Shown: positions 24,708 to 33,726, counted from the first letter of the stretch. The stretch is 64,000 nucleotides of DNA from CAVAWX01 sp963614215 (GCA_963614215.1 CAVECB010000005.1:24533-88532), one strand, 5' to 3'. The notes: generated from the sequence alone by a model not told the origin. Made by a program: numbers and translations.

Positions 24708-25226
24708 CTAAAAGTGCGGACGCGCGTTTGAAAAGGCGGATTCGAGGGCTGTGGCGCGAGGGCCGCGTCCCGCTATCTCGATGCGACGCAGATTGCCTGC
24801 TACCTGGGCAGAACCGGCATCAACGAACTTGCCGGCGCCTGCCATCTCTATCGAAAACGAGACTTCCAAATAGTCCTCGGGCAGCGCCTCGGGAAATTTG
24901 TCGCCCCACTCTACCAGGCACACCGCGCCGGATTCGAGCATGCCGAAGTAGTCGATGTCCTCGAGCGCCTCGACGCTTTCCAGCCGGTAGAGGTCGAAAT
25001 GCAGCAGGGGCAGCTCGTCGCCCACATACTCGACCATGATGGTGAAAGTAGGGCTCGTCACCTCGTCGTCTACGCCCAAGCCGGCAGCAAAGCCCTTCGA
25101 GAACTGGGTTTTGCCCGCGCCCAAATCGCCCGTCAAAACGACGACGTCGCCCGCCTGCGCAAACCCGGCGAGTTTTCGGGCAATCTCTATCGTTTCTTGC
25201 GCGGACGCGCTCGTGCAGCTCAGCAT
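24708..25226 (-). CDS. tsaE: tRNA t6A biosynthesis ATPase TsaE
   Basis: 172 residues with Walker A GDLGAGKT and the TsaE motif TSPTFTIMVEY, followed by HFDLYRL. TsaE is the ATPase of the TsaB-TsaD-TsaE system that puts threonylcarbamoyl on A37 of ANN-reading tRNAs. Start MLSCTSASAQE at 25226 has GGGAG upstream and overlaps the udg stop. The partner tsaB-tsaD fusion lies 25 kb away at 48770-50779. Last gene of the glmS-acpS-nnrD-alr-udg-tsaE string. Confidence 0.93.
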   Translation of the reverse strand: MLSCTSASAQETIEIARKLAGFAQAGDVVVLTGDLGAGKTQFSKGFAAGLGVDDEVTSPTFTIMVEYVGDELPLLHFDLYRLESVEALEDIDYFGMLESGAVCLVEWGDKFPEALPEDYLEVSFSIEMAGAGKFVDAGSAQVAGNLRRIEIAGRGPRATALESAFSNARPHF

Positions 25227-26116
25227 GGGCGCTCCCCCTCTCCTGCATCCTCTTTTGCGGCGCGTACACCTTGGCCGCCATATCCGGCATGCGCATCCCG
25301 ACCACCACGCCCGGCATGCATCTCTGTCCCGCCGCAATCGGCGCCCGCGTCACGTCCGCCGCACACCGTGCCGCGCAGCTCGCCGCCCCCGCCTTCACCA
25401 TCGAGCAGTGCCCCCAGCCTGCGGAAATCCTCGCGCACCAGCTCAGTCTTCGAGCGGTCGTAGATGACCGCCGCCGGATGAAACATGGGCACGACGGCAA
25501 ACGGCCCCATCTCCCGGACGCTGCCGTGCAGCTCGCCGATGCCGTCTTTCACGCCCAAAAGGAGCCGCGTGGCAAAATTGCCCAAGGTGACGACGACGTC
25601 CGGACGCACGGCCGCAATCTGTGCAGCAAGCCAGGAAGCACACGCCTCGACCTCGGCGGCACGCGGGTTGCGGTTGGCGGGCGGGCGACATTTCAGCACG
25701 TTGGCGATGTAGATATCGGCACGCGAAAGGCCCGCCAGCTCCAAAAAAGCATCGAGATTCTTGCCGGCGCTACCCACGAAAGGCGCGCCTTGCTCGTCTT
25801 CGTTTTTGCCGGGCGCCTCGCCCACAAACATCACGTCCGCGCATGGGTTTCCTGCGCCCACCACCACGTTTACGCGCGTTTCGCACAAGGCGCACGCACG
25901 GCACTCGCGCATCCGGGCCGCAAGCTCGTCCATAGCGGCCGCCCCGCCCCCGACGCTCGCGGGCGTTTCACCCAGCTGCGTTTCAGCACTCGCCTCGAAA
26001 GCCGCCTGCAGCCATTGCGGCAGCTCGCACACGTCAGGCGATTCGCGCACATCCCCCGCACCCGCTTCACCTGCGGCGCCGCCGTCCGCGCCCGACCTTC
26101 GCCCCGCCCCGTTCAT
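25220..26116 (-). CDS. Family 4 uracil-DNA glycosylase (iron-sulfur)
   Basis: 298 residues. The core has GEAPGKNEDEQGAPFVGSAG, the family-4 active-site motif, two Cys of the cluster in CRACALC, the third in NVLKCRPPANRNP and a fourth candidate in EACASWL, plus a late MFHPAAVIYD with the catalytic-loop His. It removes uracil from DNA; 4Fe-4S binding is expected. The N-terminal 60 residues are low complexity, and the last 50 form a Gly/Ala/His-rich tail (AGRGGRDAHAGYGG), both outside the fold. Its ATG overlaps the alr stop. Confidence 0.9.
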   Translation of the reverse strand: MNGAGRRSGADGGAAGEAGAGDVRESPDVCELPQWLQAAFEASAETQLGETPASVGGGAAAMDELAARMRECRACALCETRVNVVVGAGNPCADVMFVGEAPGKNEDEQGAPFVGSAGKNLDAFLELAGLSRADIYIANVLKCRPPANRNPRAAEVEACASWLAAQIAAVRPDVVVTLGNFATRLLLGVKDGIGELHGSVREMGPFAVVPMFHPAAVIYDRSKTELVREDFRRLGALLDGEGGGGELRGTVCGGRDAGADCGGTEMHAGRGGRDAHAGYGGQGVRAAKEDAGEGERPC

Positions 26117-27441
26117 ACGTATATGCGCGGCAGGCGCATGCCGAAGCCGCAGACAATCTCGTAGTTGATGGTGCCTATCTGGTCGGCCATCATGTCGGCC
26201 GTAATCTCCTCGTCGCCTTGGCGCCCCACGATGACGACCTCGTCGCCTTCCTGCACGCCTGTGCCGCCGCCGTCGCGCCTATGGGTGAAGGGGACCTCGA
26301 CCATGGCCTGATCCATGCATATGTTGCCCACCTGCAGGCACACCTGGCCGTGTATCAGCACGTCCATGCAGTTGGACAGCGAGCGGCGCAGGCCGTCGGC
26401 ATACCCCAGCGGCACCGTCGCAATCTGGACGGGCGTGGCCGTGCGGTAGGTGAAGCCGTAGCTCACGCCTTGGCCGATGCGCGGCTCGTTGACCGCCGAG
26501 ACCAGCGCCTTCACGCTCATGGCCGGCCGCAGGTCCTCCTGGCCACGCAGGTTCGGACTGGGGGCAAGGCCATACATCGTGCAGCCCAGGCGCCCCATGT
26601 CGTAGTGTGCCTCGGGATAGCGCATGATGGTGGCCGAGTTCGCGCAATGCACGACACCCGGGTCCATATGCGCGTCGCGCATGGCCGCCAGCGCCTCTTG
26701 AAAGCACGCAAGCTGCTCGCGGAAATCCACGTCGGTCGTGTCGTCGGCGCAGGCAAAATGGGTAAACGTCCCTTCCAGCATGATGCCGCGGTGAAAGCCG
26801 ACGGCGCGCAGGAACTCGACCACGTCGGTGTAGGGCACGCCAATGCGGTTCATGCCCGTATTCACCGCCAGGTGGTAGGGCGCGACGGTGCGCTGCAGGT
26901 CGGCCGCCTCGCCGAGCGCCAAGGCGAAATCCGTGCTGTAGACCGCCGGGGTGAGCTTGTAGGCGAGCAGATGGGGAATCGAGCGCGTCGTGGGCTGCGA
27001 GAGCACGAGTATGGGCGCGTCGATGCCCGCCTGGCGCAGCGCGGCACCTTCTTCAACAGTGGCCACGCCCAGCCGACTCGCGCCCGCCTTCAGCGCTGTG
27101 CGGGCCACCTGCACCGCACCGTGCCCGTAGCCGTCGGCCTTCACCACGGCCAGAAGACGGCGCGCAGGGCCTAGGCGCCGGCGGGCGAGGGCAACATTGT
27201 GGGCGATGGCCGACAGGTCGACCTCAACCCACGCGCCGCGCAAAAGCGCCGGCCGCGTCGTCTCGCGCGAAATCGGCGCGGAGGTGTCCACGTGAAGAAA
27301 ACCAGGGCGGTCGGGCTGTTCGGCGGCTTTGCGCCTGCGTATGGGCTCGACGTTGCTCTTCTCGAAGGCCTCGCGCCCGCGCTCCAGGCCGCCCGGCAGA
27401 TGGGGGTCTGCCCCGAAATAGTTGATGCCGTCGTCTGCCAC
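26113..27441 (-). CDS. alr: Alanine racemase
   Basis: 442 residues. PLP-dependent fold III racemase making D-alanine for peptidoglycan. The PLP lysine is in AVVKADGYGHG, and the catalytic Tyr in SYGFTYRT. The family fold starts at LRGAWVEVDLSAIAHN, about residue 66, so the GTG start at 27441 gives an unusual extension of about 65 residues (GADPHLPGGLERGREAFEKS). A later start would leave a long untranslated stretch. It lies directly after the nnrD stop (1 bp between) and overlaps udg. Confidence 0.93.
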   Translation of the reverse strand: MADDGINYFGADPHLPGGLERGREAFEKSNVEPIRRRKAAEQPDRPGFLHVDTSAPISRETTRPALLRGAWVEVDLSAIAHNVALARRRLGPARRLLAVVKADGYGHGAVQVARTALKAGASRLGVATVEEGAALRQAGIDAPILVLSQPTTRSIPHLLAYKLTPAVYSTDFALALGEAADLQRTVAPYHLAVNTGMNRIGVPYTDVVEFLRAVGFHRGIMLEGTFTHFACADDTTDVDFREQLACFQEALAAMRDAHMDPGVVHCANSATIMRYPEAHYDMGRLGCTMYGLAPSPNLRGQEDLRPAMSVKALVSAVNEPRIGQGVSYGFTYRTATPVQIATVPLGYADGLRRSLSNCMDVLIHGQVCLQVGNICMDQAMVEVPFTHRRDGGGTGVQEGDEVVIVGRQGDEEITADMMADQIGTINYEIVCGFGMRLPRIYV

Positions 27442-27442
27442 G

Positions 27443-28351
27443 CTACACCTGCGCCTTTGCCAAAGAGAGGATGGCAGAGCCTATTTCGCCGACCACGTCT
27501 TCGGGCAAAACAGACAACGCGGACGTGCCCGCGGCTGCGCGCGCGCCGGATGCGCTGTGGAGATGCACGGCCAGACACGAGGCGTCGAAGGGTTCCAGGC
27601 CTTGCGCCATGAACGCAGCGACCATGCCGCCCAACACGTCGCCCGTACCCGCCTTGGCCAGCTCCGGGCCTCCCGTCTCGTCCACGAAAAAAGCCCCGTC
27701 GGGAGCCGCGACGACGGTGCCCGGACCTTTCAACACGACGATGGCGTTGAAGCGCGACGCCAGTTCCAGGGCATCGGCTTCGCGGTCTTGCACCTCGCGG
27801 CCCAGCAGGCGCGCGGCCTCGCCGGCATGCGGGGTAAGCACGTTCACGCACGATTTGCGCCCCTCGAGCACGTCGGGGTCTTGCGCGATGATGTTGAGCG
27901 CGTCGGCGTCGAAGACCGTCGGGGTCTCGCGCGCGCCCGGATGCCCGCCATCGACGCCCGCTCGAAAGACAAGCCCCTTCAAAAAGGCGGCAGGCCCTGC
28001 GCATGCACCCATGCCAGGGCCTACGACCAGCGCGTCGCAGGCCGCCACAAACTCGATCACGTCCTCAACCGCGCCCGCGGAGAAAAATCCGCCGCTGCCA
28101 GGGCATTCGTGCACGGGCACGCTCACGAGATGCGCATGTGCCGCACTCGCCGCGCCCTTGGGTACGCACAGGCGCGTGTAGCCCGCGCCGCAGCGCGCCG
28201 AGGCCATCGCGGCCAAGATGGCAGCACCCGGATACTCGTACGAGCCACCTGCCACCAAGACCTTGCCGCGCGTGTACTTGTTCGCGTCCTTGTCCAGCTG
28301 CGGGAGAAGCGCCGCCAGCTCGGCTGCGTCACGTTGCATCTTCTTGCCCAT
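27443..28351 (-). CDS. nnrD: ADP-dependent NAD(P)H-hydrate dehydratase
   Basis: 302 residues, ribokinase-like carbohydrate-kinase fold. GKVLVAGGSYEYPGAAILAA, PGMG, LTPHAGEAARLLG and the late AGTGDVLGGMVAAF are the family motifs. It repairs damaged NADHX/NADPHX with ADP. The NnrE epimerase domain usually fused at the N-terminus is absent. ATG 28351 (MGKKMQRD) is preferred because GAGAGGA lies upstream; ATG 28360 is possible. Confidence 0.9.
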   Translation of the reverse strand: MGKKMQRDAAELAALLPQLDKDANKYTRGKVLVAGGSYEYPGAAILAAMASARCGAGYTRLCVPKGAASAAHAHLVSVPVHECPGSGGFFSAGAVEDVIEFVAACDALVVGPGMGACAGPAAFLKGLVFRAGVDGGHPGARETPTVFDADALNIIAQDPDVLEGRKSCVNVLTPHAGEAARLLGREVQDREADALELASRFNAIVVLKGPGTVVAAPDGAFFVDETGGPELAKAGTGDVLGGMVAAFMAQGLEPFDASCLAVHLHSASGARAAAGTSALSVLPEDVVGEIGSAILSLAKAQV

Positions 28352-28430
28352 CGCACTCATCCTCTCGGTTGCTCGCCGCCGTCTTTTCTCACGCCCACAG
28401 TATCCACCTTTTGGGCGGGGTGCGGACCCC

Positions 28431-29204
28431 TCATGCGGCGTCCGGTTTCTCCTTCGGGGAAAGCTCGGCCGGCTCCTCGTCAGATGCCGCATCCTCAAAA
28501 TCGGCCGCCCCTGTGGCAAGCGCCTCTTCGAGGTTGTCGAGCATGCCGCGCAGCCTCTTAAACTCGGCGGCCAGCTCCTCGCGCGGGCTAGGGCCAGCCT
28601 CTTCTTTGGGCTGCGGACGCGTCTCTTCCGTCGCGGCCAGGGCGTTTGCCACCGCCGTCTCGTGCGTGCGCGAAAGCGAGAGGTGCACCTCGGTCACGCC
28701 CTGTTTTTGCGCCAGCTCGAAGGCCTTGCCGTGCAAGACGGCGCGCGGCCGGCCGCCCTCTTCGTGGACCACCTCTATGTCGCGCGGCGCCACGCCTTGT
28801 CCAAACCCCGTGCCAAGCGCCTTTGCCACCGCCTCCTTCGCGGCAAAATGCGTCGCGTAGTGCAAGTACGCCTTCTTCTTGAAGCCGTCGCAATATGCCT
28901 GCTCGCCGTCCGTGTAGACGCGCGTCTTGAAGCGCGGGGTGCGCGCAAGCACGCGTTGCATGCGCGCTATCTCGACGATGTCGACGCCAAGGCCGGCCAC
29001 GGGCGGCGCGGGCGCCTCTTCACCCGCAGCAATGGGCGCTTTTTCGGCCGTCGCGACGGGCGTCTCTTCACCAACCGCGACGGGCGTCTCTTCACCAACC
29101 GCGACGGGCACCTCTTCACCCGCGGCAGCGCCCCCGCTTTCACCTGTGGCAATCGGTGCCTCTTCATCTGCCGCAGCCGGCGCCTCCACTTCTTGCACGC
29201 CCAT
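28431..29204 (-). CDS. acpS: Holo-acyl-carrier-protein synthase with repetitive N-terminal extension
   Basis: 257 residues, about double the usual 120. The enzyme core (about 72-195) has GLGVDIVEIARM, HFAAKEAVAKALGTGF and HLSLSRTHETAVA, including the metal-binding Asp and Glu. It transfers phosphopantetheine from CoA to ACP. The first 70 residues are tandem near-repeats of the type VGEETPVA, encoded by a repeated 24-bp DNA unit (about 29055-29110). The last 60 are acidic and helical. Both extensions are probably disordered. It starts 3 bp after the glmS stop. Confidence 0.88.
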   Translation of the reverse strand: MGVQEVEAPAAADEEAPIATGESGGAAAGEEVPVAVGEETPVAVGEETPVATAEKAPIAAGEEAPAPPVAGLGVDIVEIARMQRVLARTPRFKTRVYTDGEQAYCDGFKKKAYLHYATHFAAKEAVAKALGTGFGQGVAPRDIEVVHEEGGRPRAVLHGKAFELAQKQGVTEVHLSLSRTHETAVANALAATEETRPQPKEEAGPSPREELAAEFKRLRGMLDNLEEALATGAADFEDAASDEEPAELSPKEKPDAA

Positions 29205-29207
29205 CCC

Positions 29208-31040
29208 CTACTCCACCGTCACGCTCTTGGCCAGGTTGCGCGGCTTGTCCACGTCGCAGCCGCGCGCAAGCGCCACGTAACGGGCCAGCAGCTGCAGGGG
29301 GACGCTGGCCGTGATGGCCGAGCACCAATCGCGCGCACGGGGCACGAACAGCACCGCGTCGGCGATGCCGGCCACCTCGTCGTCGCCCTCGCTGGCCACC
29401 GCGATGATGGGGCTGTTGCGCGTCTTGGCCTCGACGATGTTGCTGACCGTCTGCGCGCGCGTCGGGCTGTCGCAAACCACAGCCACAACCGGCGTGTGCT
29501 CGTCGAGCAGCGCAATCGGCCCGTGTTTCATCTCGCCGGCCGGGTAGGCCTCGGCGTGCAGGTAGCTGAGCTCTTTAAGCTTCAACGCACCCTCGTTGCA
29601 CACGGTAGACGCGATGCCGCGCCCGACAAAAAGCGCCGAATGCGCGCCTTCCAGCAGCCGGGCCGCGTCCTCGATGTCGCCTAGGTCTTGCAAAATGTCT
29701 TCAATCATGGACGGCGTCTCGCGCAGCTCGTAGTACAGGCTGTTCACCTGCCGCGTCGTCAGGCGGCCCTTTTTCTGGCCGAGAAACATCGCGATCAGCG
29801 CCAAGCAGGCAATCTGGGCGAGGAAACTCTTCGTGGCCGCCACCGATATCTCCATATTGGCCTTCACGTACAGCGTCGCGTCGGATTCGCGCGTGATGCG
29901 GCTGCCTACGCAGTTCGTGATGGCGAAAACCCGCGCGCCCTTGCTACGGGCCAGGCGCACGGCGGCCAGGGTGTCGGCCGTCTCGCCGGACTGGCTGATG
30001 GCGATGACCAGCGCAGACGAGCTGACGATGGGGTTGCGGTAGCGGAACTCGCTGGCCACCTCGACGGTGGTGGGGATGCGCGCCCAGCGTTCGATGAGCT
30101 CGCGGGCGACCAGTCCTGCGTGATAGCTCGTGCCGCAGCCGATGATGTAGACCGTGTCGATGGCCTCGATGTCGTCTTCGTCGAGGTCGAACTCGTCGAG
30201 AAGCACGCGACCGTTTTTCACCTTGCCGGCGATGGTGTCGCGCACGGCGCGGGGCTGCTCGAAAATCTCCTTGAGCATGAAGTCGGGATAGCCGCCCTTT
30301 TCCGCATCGGCCACGTCCCAGTCCACGTGCGTAACGGGCGGGATGAAGGGGGTGCCAGCGGCGTCGAGGTACGTGATGCCGGTCGGCGCGAGCAGCGCGA
30401 ATTGGCCGTCTTCGAGGAAGACCACGTCGCGCGTGCGGTCGATGAAGGCAACGACATCCGAGCCCACGAAGGCCGTCTGCTCGTCGGGCGCGTACCCCAC
30501 GACCACGGGCGAATCCTTGCGCGTGACGGCGATGACGTCCGGGTGGTCGGCGTGCACGGCGGCCAGCGCATAGGCGCCCGCCAGATGCTCGACCGCGCGG
30601 CGCAGAGCCTCCACGATGTCGCCGTCGTAGAAGCGCTCGAGCAGGTGCGCGACCACCTCGCTGTCCGTGTCGCTTTTGAAGACATGGCCATCGGCTTCCA
30701 GCTCGTCGCGCAACTGGGTGAAGTTTTCGATGATGCCGTTGTGCACGACGGCTATTTTTTCCGTGCAGTCCAGATGCGGGTGCGCGTTGGCCTCCGAGGG
30801 CTTGCCGTGCGTGGCCCAGCGCGTGTGCCCGATGCCGCAGCAGGCAGACGAGGGCAGGTCCGCGGCGGCGCGCTCGAGCTCGGCCACCTTGCCCGCCCGC
30901 TTCACCACCGAGATGGTTCCGTCGCCTTCGGGCAAGGCAATGCCCGCCGAGTCGTAGCCCCGGTACTCGAGCTTCTTCAAACCCTCTATAAGCGTGGTGG
31001 CCGCGGATTTCGTGCCCGTGCAGCCGACAATTCCGCACAT
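29208..31040 (-). CDS. glmS: Glutamine-fructose-6-phosphate aminotransferase (isomerizing)
   Basis: 610 residues. MCGIVGCTGTKSAATTLIEG supplies the N-terminal Cys nucleophile of the glutaminase domain (1-240). Two SIS isomerase domains follow (ISQSGETADT, then a second with DEHTPVVAVV), ending LAKSVTVE. It makes glucosamine-6-phosphate for peptidoglycan. Length is standard. First gene of the alr-containing string, suggesting shared cell-wall supply. No ribozyme-type leader is evident in the short upstream region. Confidence 0.97.
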   Translation of the reverse strand: MCGIVGCTGTKSAATTLIEGLKKLEYRGYDSAGIALPEGDGTISVVKRAGKVAELERAAADLPSSACCGIGHTRWATHGKPSEANAHPHLDCTEKIAVVHNGIIENFTQLRDELEADGHVFKSDTDSEVVAHLLERFYDGDIVEALRRAVEHLAGAYALAAVHADHPDVIAVTRKDSPVVVGYAPDEQTAFVGSDVVAFIDRTRDVVFLEDGQFALLAPTGITYLDAAGTPFIPPVTHVDWDVADAEKGGYPDFMLKEIFEQPRAVRDTIAGKVKNGRVLLDEFDLDEDDIEAIDTVYIIGCGTSYHAGLVARELIERWARIPTTVEVASEFRYRNPIVSSSALVIAISQSGETADTLAAVRLARSKGARVFAITNCVGSRITRESDATLYVKANMEISVAATKSFLAQIACLALIAMFLGQKKGRLTTRQVNSLYYELRETPSMIEDILQDLGDIEDAARLLEGAHSALFVGRGIASTVCNEGALKLKELSYLHAEAYPAGEMKHGPIALLDEHTPVVAVVCDSPTRAQTVSNIVEAKTRNSPIIAVASEGDDEVAGIADAVLFVPRARDWCSAITASVPLQLLARYVALARGCDVDKPRNLAKSVTVE

Positions 31041-31101
31041 GCGCCTTCAGGCCTCCTCGATGCGGCGTGTTTTCGTCTGGTGAATTCTAGCAGAGCGCCC
31101 A

Positions 31102-31136
31102 TGAAAACGAAGACGCTCGCCGCGTACGGCGAGCGT
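31102..31136 (-). terminator. Terminator after rpmA
   Basis: ACGCTCGCC (31113-31121) and GGCGAGCGT (31128-31136) form a 9-bp stem, followed on the minus strand by CTTCGTTTT. It lies downstream of the rpmA stop and upstream of glmS. Confidence 0.7.
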
Positions 31137-31219
31137 CCATCTCGTGAAATCTCGACGGCCTTCGCGTGCGGTGCCGTCCGGCGTGGACGGGCGCGCAAGG
31201 CCGATGTGCCGCGTCTGCT

Positions 31220-31474
31220 TTAGGCCTCGGCGGGGATGACGTGCACCTTGCGCTGCTTGCCGCGCGTGTACTTGACCGTGCCGTCTGCCAGGGCAAACAG
31301 CGTGTCGTCCTTGCCGCGGCCGACGTTTTCGCCGGGGTGGAAGTGAGTGCCGCGCTGGCGGACGAGAATCTCGCCGGTGCCGACTTCTTGGCCGCCGAAG
31401 CGCTTGCAGCCCAGACGCTGCGCGCGGGAGTCGCGGCCGTTGCGGGAGGAAGCTTGGCCTTTCTTGTGTGCCAT
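31220..31474 (-). CDS. rpmA: 50S ribosomal protein L27
   Basis: 84 residues, MAHKKGQASSRNGRDSRAQR and GTHFHPGENVGRGKDDTLFA, the standard L27 sequence that stabilises tRNA at the peptidyl-transferase centre. The N-terminus has no cleavable extension of the type seen in Firmicutes. It follows rplU by 42 bp, as in most bacteria. Confidence 0.98.
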   Translation of the reverse strand: MAHKKGQASSRNGRDSRAQRLGCKRFGGQEVGTGEILVRQRGTHFHPGENVGRGKDDTLFALADGTVKYTRGKQRKVHVIPAEA

Positions 31475-31516
31475 ATCGCATCAGTCCTTTCTGAAAACGC
31501 TATCTGAAAAACGCGC

Positions 31517-32128
31517 CTAGGCGTTCTCGATTGCCGTGATGATGTCGGCCTTACGCGCGCCGGACTCGAGCTTGACGCCGCGCTCCTTGGCGAGGTCTTT
31601 CAGCTGGGCAACAGTGAGCTTGGAGAGGTCTTGCGCCGCGTCGGCCTTGTCGGCCTTGTCGGCCTTGTCGGACGCGGCGGCCTTCTCGGCCTTCGCCTCT
31701 TTCGCGGGCGCCTCTGCCTTGGCGGCTTCCTTCTTGGCGGCCGGCTTCTTGTCTGCGGCCTTCTTGTCGGCCTTGGCCGCGGCGGGGCGCTCCTCGCGCT
31801 TTTTGGGGGCTTCGGCCTTCTCGCCGTTCAGCTCGACGATACAGATGCGGGTGAGCTGCTGGCGATGGCCGCGCGTGCGCTTGTAGCCTTTACGCTTCTT
31901 GAACTTGAAGACAAGCACCTTGTCGCCCTTGTGCTGCTCCACGATCTGCGCGACCACCTTGACGCCCGAAAGCTCCTTCGGATCGCTGATGGTCTTCTTG
32001 CCGTCGCGGACGAGCAGAACCTGCAGGTCGAGCTTGTCGCCCTCGGCTCCCTCGAGCTTCTCGACGTCGAGCACGTCGCCGGCCTTGACGGTGTATTGCT
32101 TGCCACCGGTTTTCACAATCGCGTACAT
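31517..32128 (-). CDS. rplU: 50S ribosomal protein L21 with Lys/Ala-rich linker and Rho-N/SAP-like domain
   Basis: 203 residues, about twice the usual 103. The first 103 are a standard L21 (MYAIVKTGGKQYTVKAGD, and FKFKKRKGYKRTRGHRQQLT). A charged Ala/Lys/Glu linker follows (about 104-165). The last 36 residues, LSKLTVAQLKDLAKERGVKL and on, form the helix-turn-helix of Rho-N/HeH/SAP domains, which bind nucleic acid. A tethered domain may give extra RNA contact; function is inferred. Confidence 0.95.
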   Translation of the reverse strand: MYAIVKTGGKQYTVKAGDVLDVEKLEGAEGDKLDLQVLLVRDGKKTISDPKELSGVKVVAQIVEQHKGDKVLVFKFKKRKGYKRTRGHRQQLTRICIVELNGEKAEAPKKREERPAAAKADKKAADKKPAAKKEAAKAEAPAKEAKAEKAAASDKADKADKADAAQDLSKLTVAQLKDLAKERGVKLESGARKADIITAIENA

Positions 32129-32343
32129 CTTCGCTTACCTTTCCAGTTCAAATGAGCACACATGCACCCGCACGTGTGCAGACGCAACGCTGCATGCTAG
32201 CAAAGACCCCTCCCGTGCGCAAGGACGATTTTTCGATTTGGTGAAAGGGGCGCGATGGCGGCGCGGCAGGTTGCGGCAACGGTGCGGTTGGGGCGCGGTG
32301 GCGGCGCGGCGGGCTATGGCGGCGCCTTGCAGCGACGCCCGTT

Positions 32344-32431
32344 TTCAGATTGCGTATAGGTTCTGTTCAGATTTCGTTTGGGGCCTGTTCGGATTTCGCT
32401 TGGAAACCACTCGGAGGTTTGTTCAGGTTCG
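32344..32431. repeat. Degenerate 22-bp direct repeats upstream of the M23 peptidase gene
   Basis: TTCAGATT or TTCGGATT starts at 32344, 32366 and 32388, exact 22-bp steps. A weaker unit (CTCGGAGG) is at 32410, and a TTCAGGTTCG element at 32422. Units 2 and 3 share 14 of the first 16 bases. Two-turn spacing suggests binding sites on one DNA face. The remainder of the 32129-32547 gap shows no gene that I can support. Confidence 0.5.
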
Positions 32432-32547
32432 CCTGACATCATGCGGTGCACGGAAAGGGCCGAGCAGGAGGCGGGGCGATCTAATTGACCATCCATATAG
32501 CAAACCAGGAAAGAGCAAATGCCGCGGGCGCGCACGTGCATGCTGCC

Positions 32548-33726
32548 ATGAAGTTTTTCTCGGCGCTGTGCGCGGCGGCGGTATTTGCACTCATCCTCTT
32601 CCCGGTTCCGCTTTTTCCTCTCGCTCCGGCTTTCTCTTTGCCGGAAAAAGCCCAGGCCTCTGGCGTCTGGCCGCTGCCGTCCCCTCGCCTTTCCGTCGAA
32701 CTTGGATTCCTCGAAAGCTACGAGTTCTCGGGCACGACATACACACACAGAGGCGTAGACATAGGCGCAGACGCCGGGGCGCGCGTCTGCTCGCCCGTAG
32801 ACGGCACAGTGAGCTTCGTGGGCGAGGTCCCCGCAGGAGACGACGGTGCGGGTGATGGGGGCAGCGCGACCATGCGGGCGGTGTCTGTGAAGATGAGCGA
32901 CGGGCGCGTCGTCACGTTCATGCCCGTGCAAGACACGCGCGTGAAAGAGGGGGCGAACGTCTCGGCCGGCCAGGAGCTTGCCTTGCTTGCCGCAGGCGGG
33001 GACAGGTCGTCGGCATCTACGCACCTGCACATGGGCTTAAAGCGCGACGGCAGCTACTACGACCCGCTCTCGCTGTTCGGTCTGGAGAGCACGGCATCTG
33101 CCGCCGCTCGTGCAGACGATGCGGCCTCAGGAGCAGAGACGACGGCGGCGAGCGGGACAGAGGCTGGCGCGGGCGTGCAAGCGGCAACGGCGGGCGGAGC
33201 CGCGCTTGCGGCCGAAGGGGTTGCGGACACGACGGCGGGCGACGCTCTCGCAGAAAGCGCCGGCGCGCAGGAGTCGGGGGCAGCTGCCGGCAGCGTGCAG
33301 GAGGGGCTGGCTGCCCAAGGCAGCGCCGCAGACAGCTTCGGAACCATCAGCTCGGGGGATGCGGCCGGCGCCTTGTTGCAGATGGGCGCGACGGACACGT
33401 CTCCCCTAGGAGCCATCCACTCGTTTTTCTCGCCCGCCGTCAAGGCATGCGCAAGCCAACTCGAAGGGCTGCGGCGGGCGTTTGCAAAATCTGTCGCCGC
33501 GCCGTGGCTTGTCGCCGTAGCCTGCGTCGGTGGTGCTGCGGGGCTTGCGGGGCTTGCGACAATCGCAAGGGGCAGAGCAAAAACCGAGCGCCGCGCAGAG
33601 GAGGGACAAGGGAGACTGGGGGCTTTTCGCCGGCACCTGACGCACCTGGCCGCCGGCGCGCAAGGTTTTCTGCAGCGCCTGCGCAAAACTCCTTCTTGTG
33701 AAAGGGAGAGCGGGGTGGTAGGATAG
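32548..33726 (+). CDS. M23-family metallopeptidase with membrane-anchored C-terminus
   Basis: 392 residues. Signal peptide or N-terminal anchor (hydrophobic FFSALCAAAVFALILFPVPL). The M23 domain (about 55-190) has THRGVDIGA (H-x3-D) and STHLHMGL (HxH), a complete zinc site, so it is probably an active peptidoglycan endopeptidase. A 120-residue Ala/Gly/Glu-rich region follows, then a C-terminal membrane helix (WLVAVACVGGAAGLAGLATI) and a basic tail. The start is uncertain; a TTG at 32485 extends the frame, and no clear ribosome site is seen at 32548. Confidence 0.8.
   Translation: MKFFSALCAAAVFALILFPVPLFPLAPAFSLPEKAQASGVWPLPSPRLSVELGFLESYEFSGTTYTHRGVDIGADAGARVCSPVDGTVSFVGEVPAGDDGAGDGGSATMRAVSVKMSDGRVVTFMPVQDTRVKEGANVSAGQELALLAAGGDRSSASTHLHMGLKRDGSYYDPLSLFGLESTASAAARADDAASGAETTAASGTEAGAGVQAATAGGAALAAEGVADTTAGDALAESAGAQESGAAAGSVQEGLAAQGSAADSFGTISSGDAAGALLQMGATDTSPLGAIHSFFSPAVKACASQLEGLRRAFAKSVAAPWLVAVACVGGAAGLAGLATIARGRAKTERRAEEGQGRLGAFRRHLTHLAAGAQGFLQRLRKTPSCERESGVVG

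Noticed and set aside
29041..29120. Tandem repeats in the acpS 5' region as a possible second CRISPR or operator array
   Set aside because: They are in frame and encode VGEETPVA-like octapeptides inside an open coding sequence.
29944..31038. 364-codon minus-strand frame inside glmS
   Set aside because: Frame-shifted shadow of glmS with Arg/Ala-rich composition.
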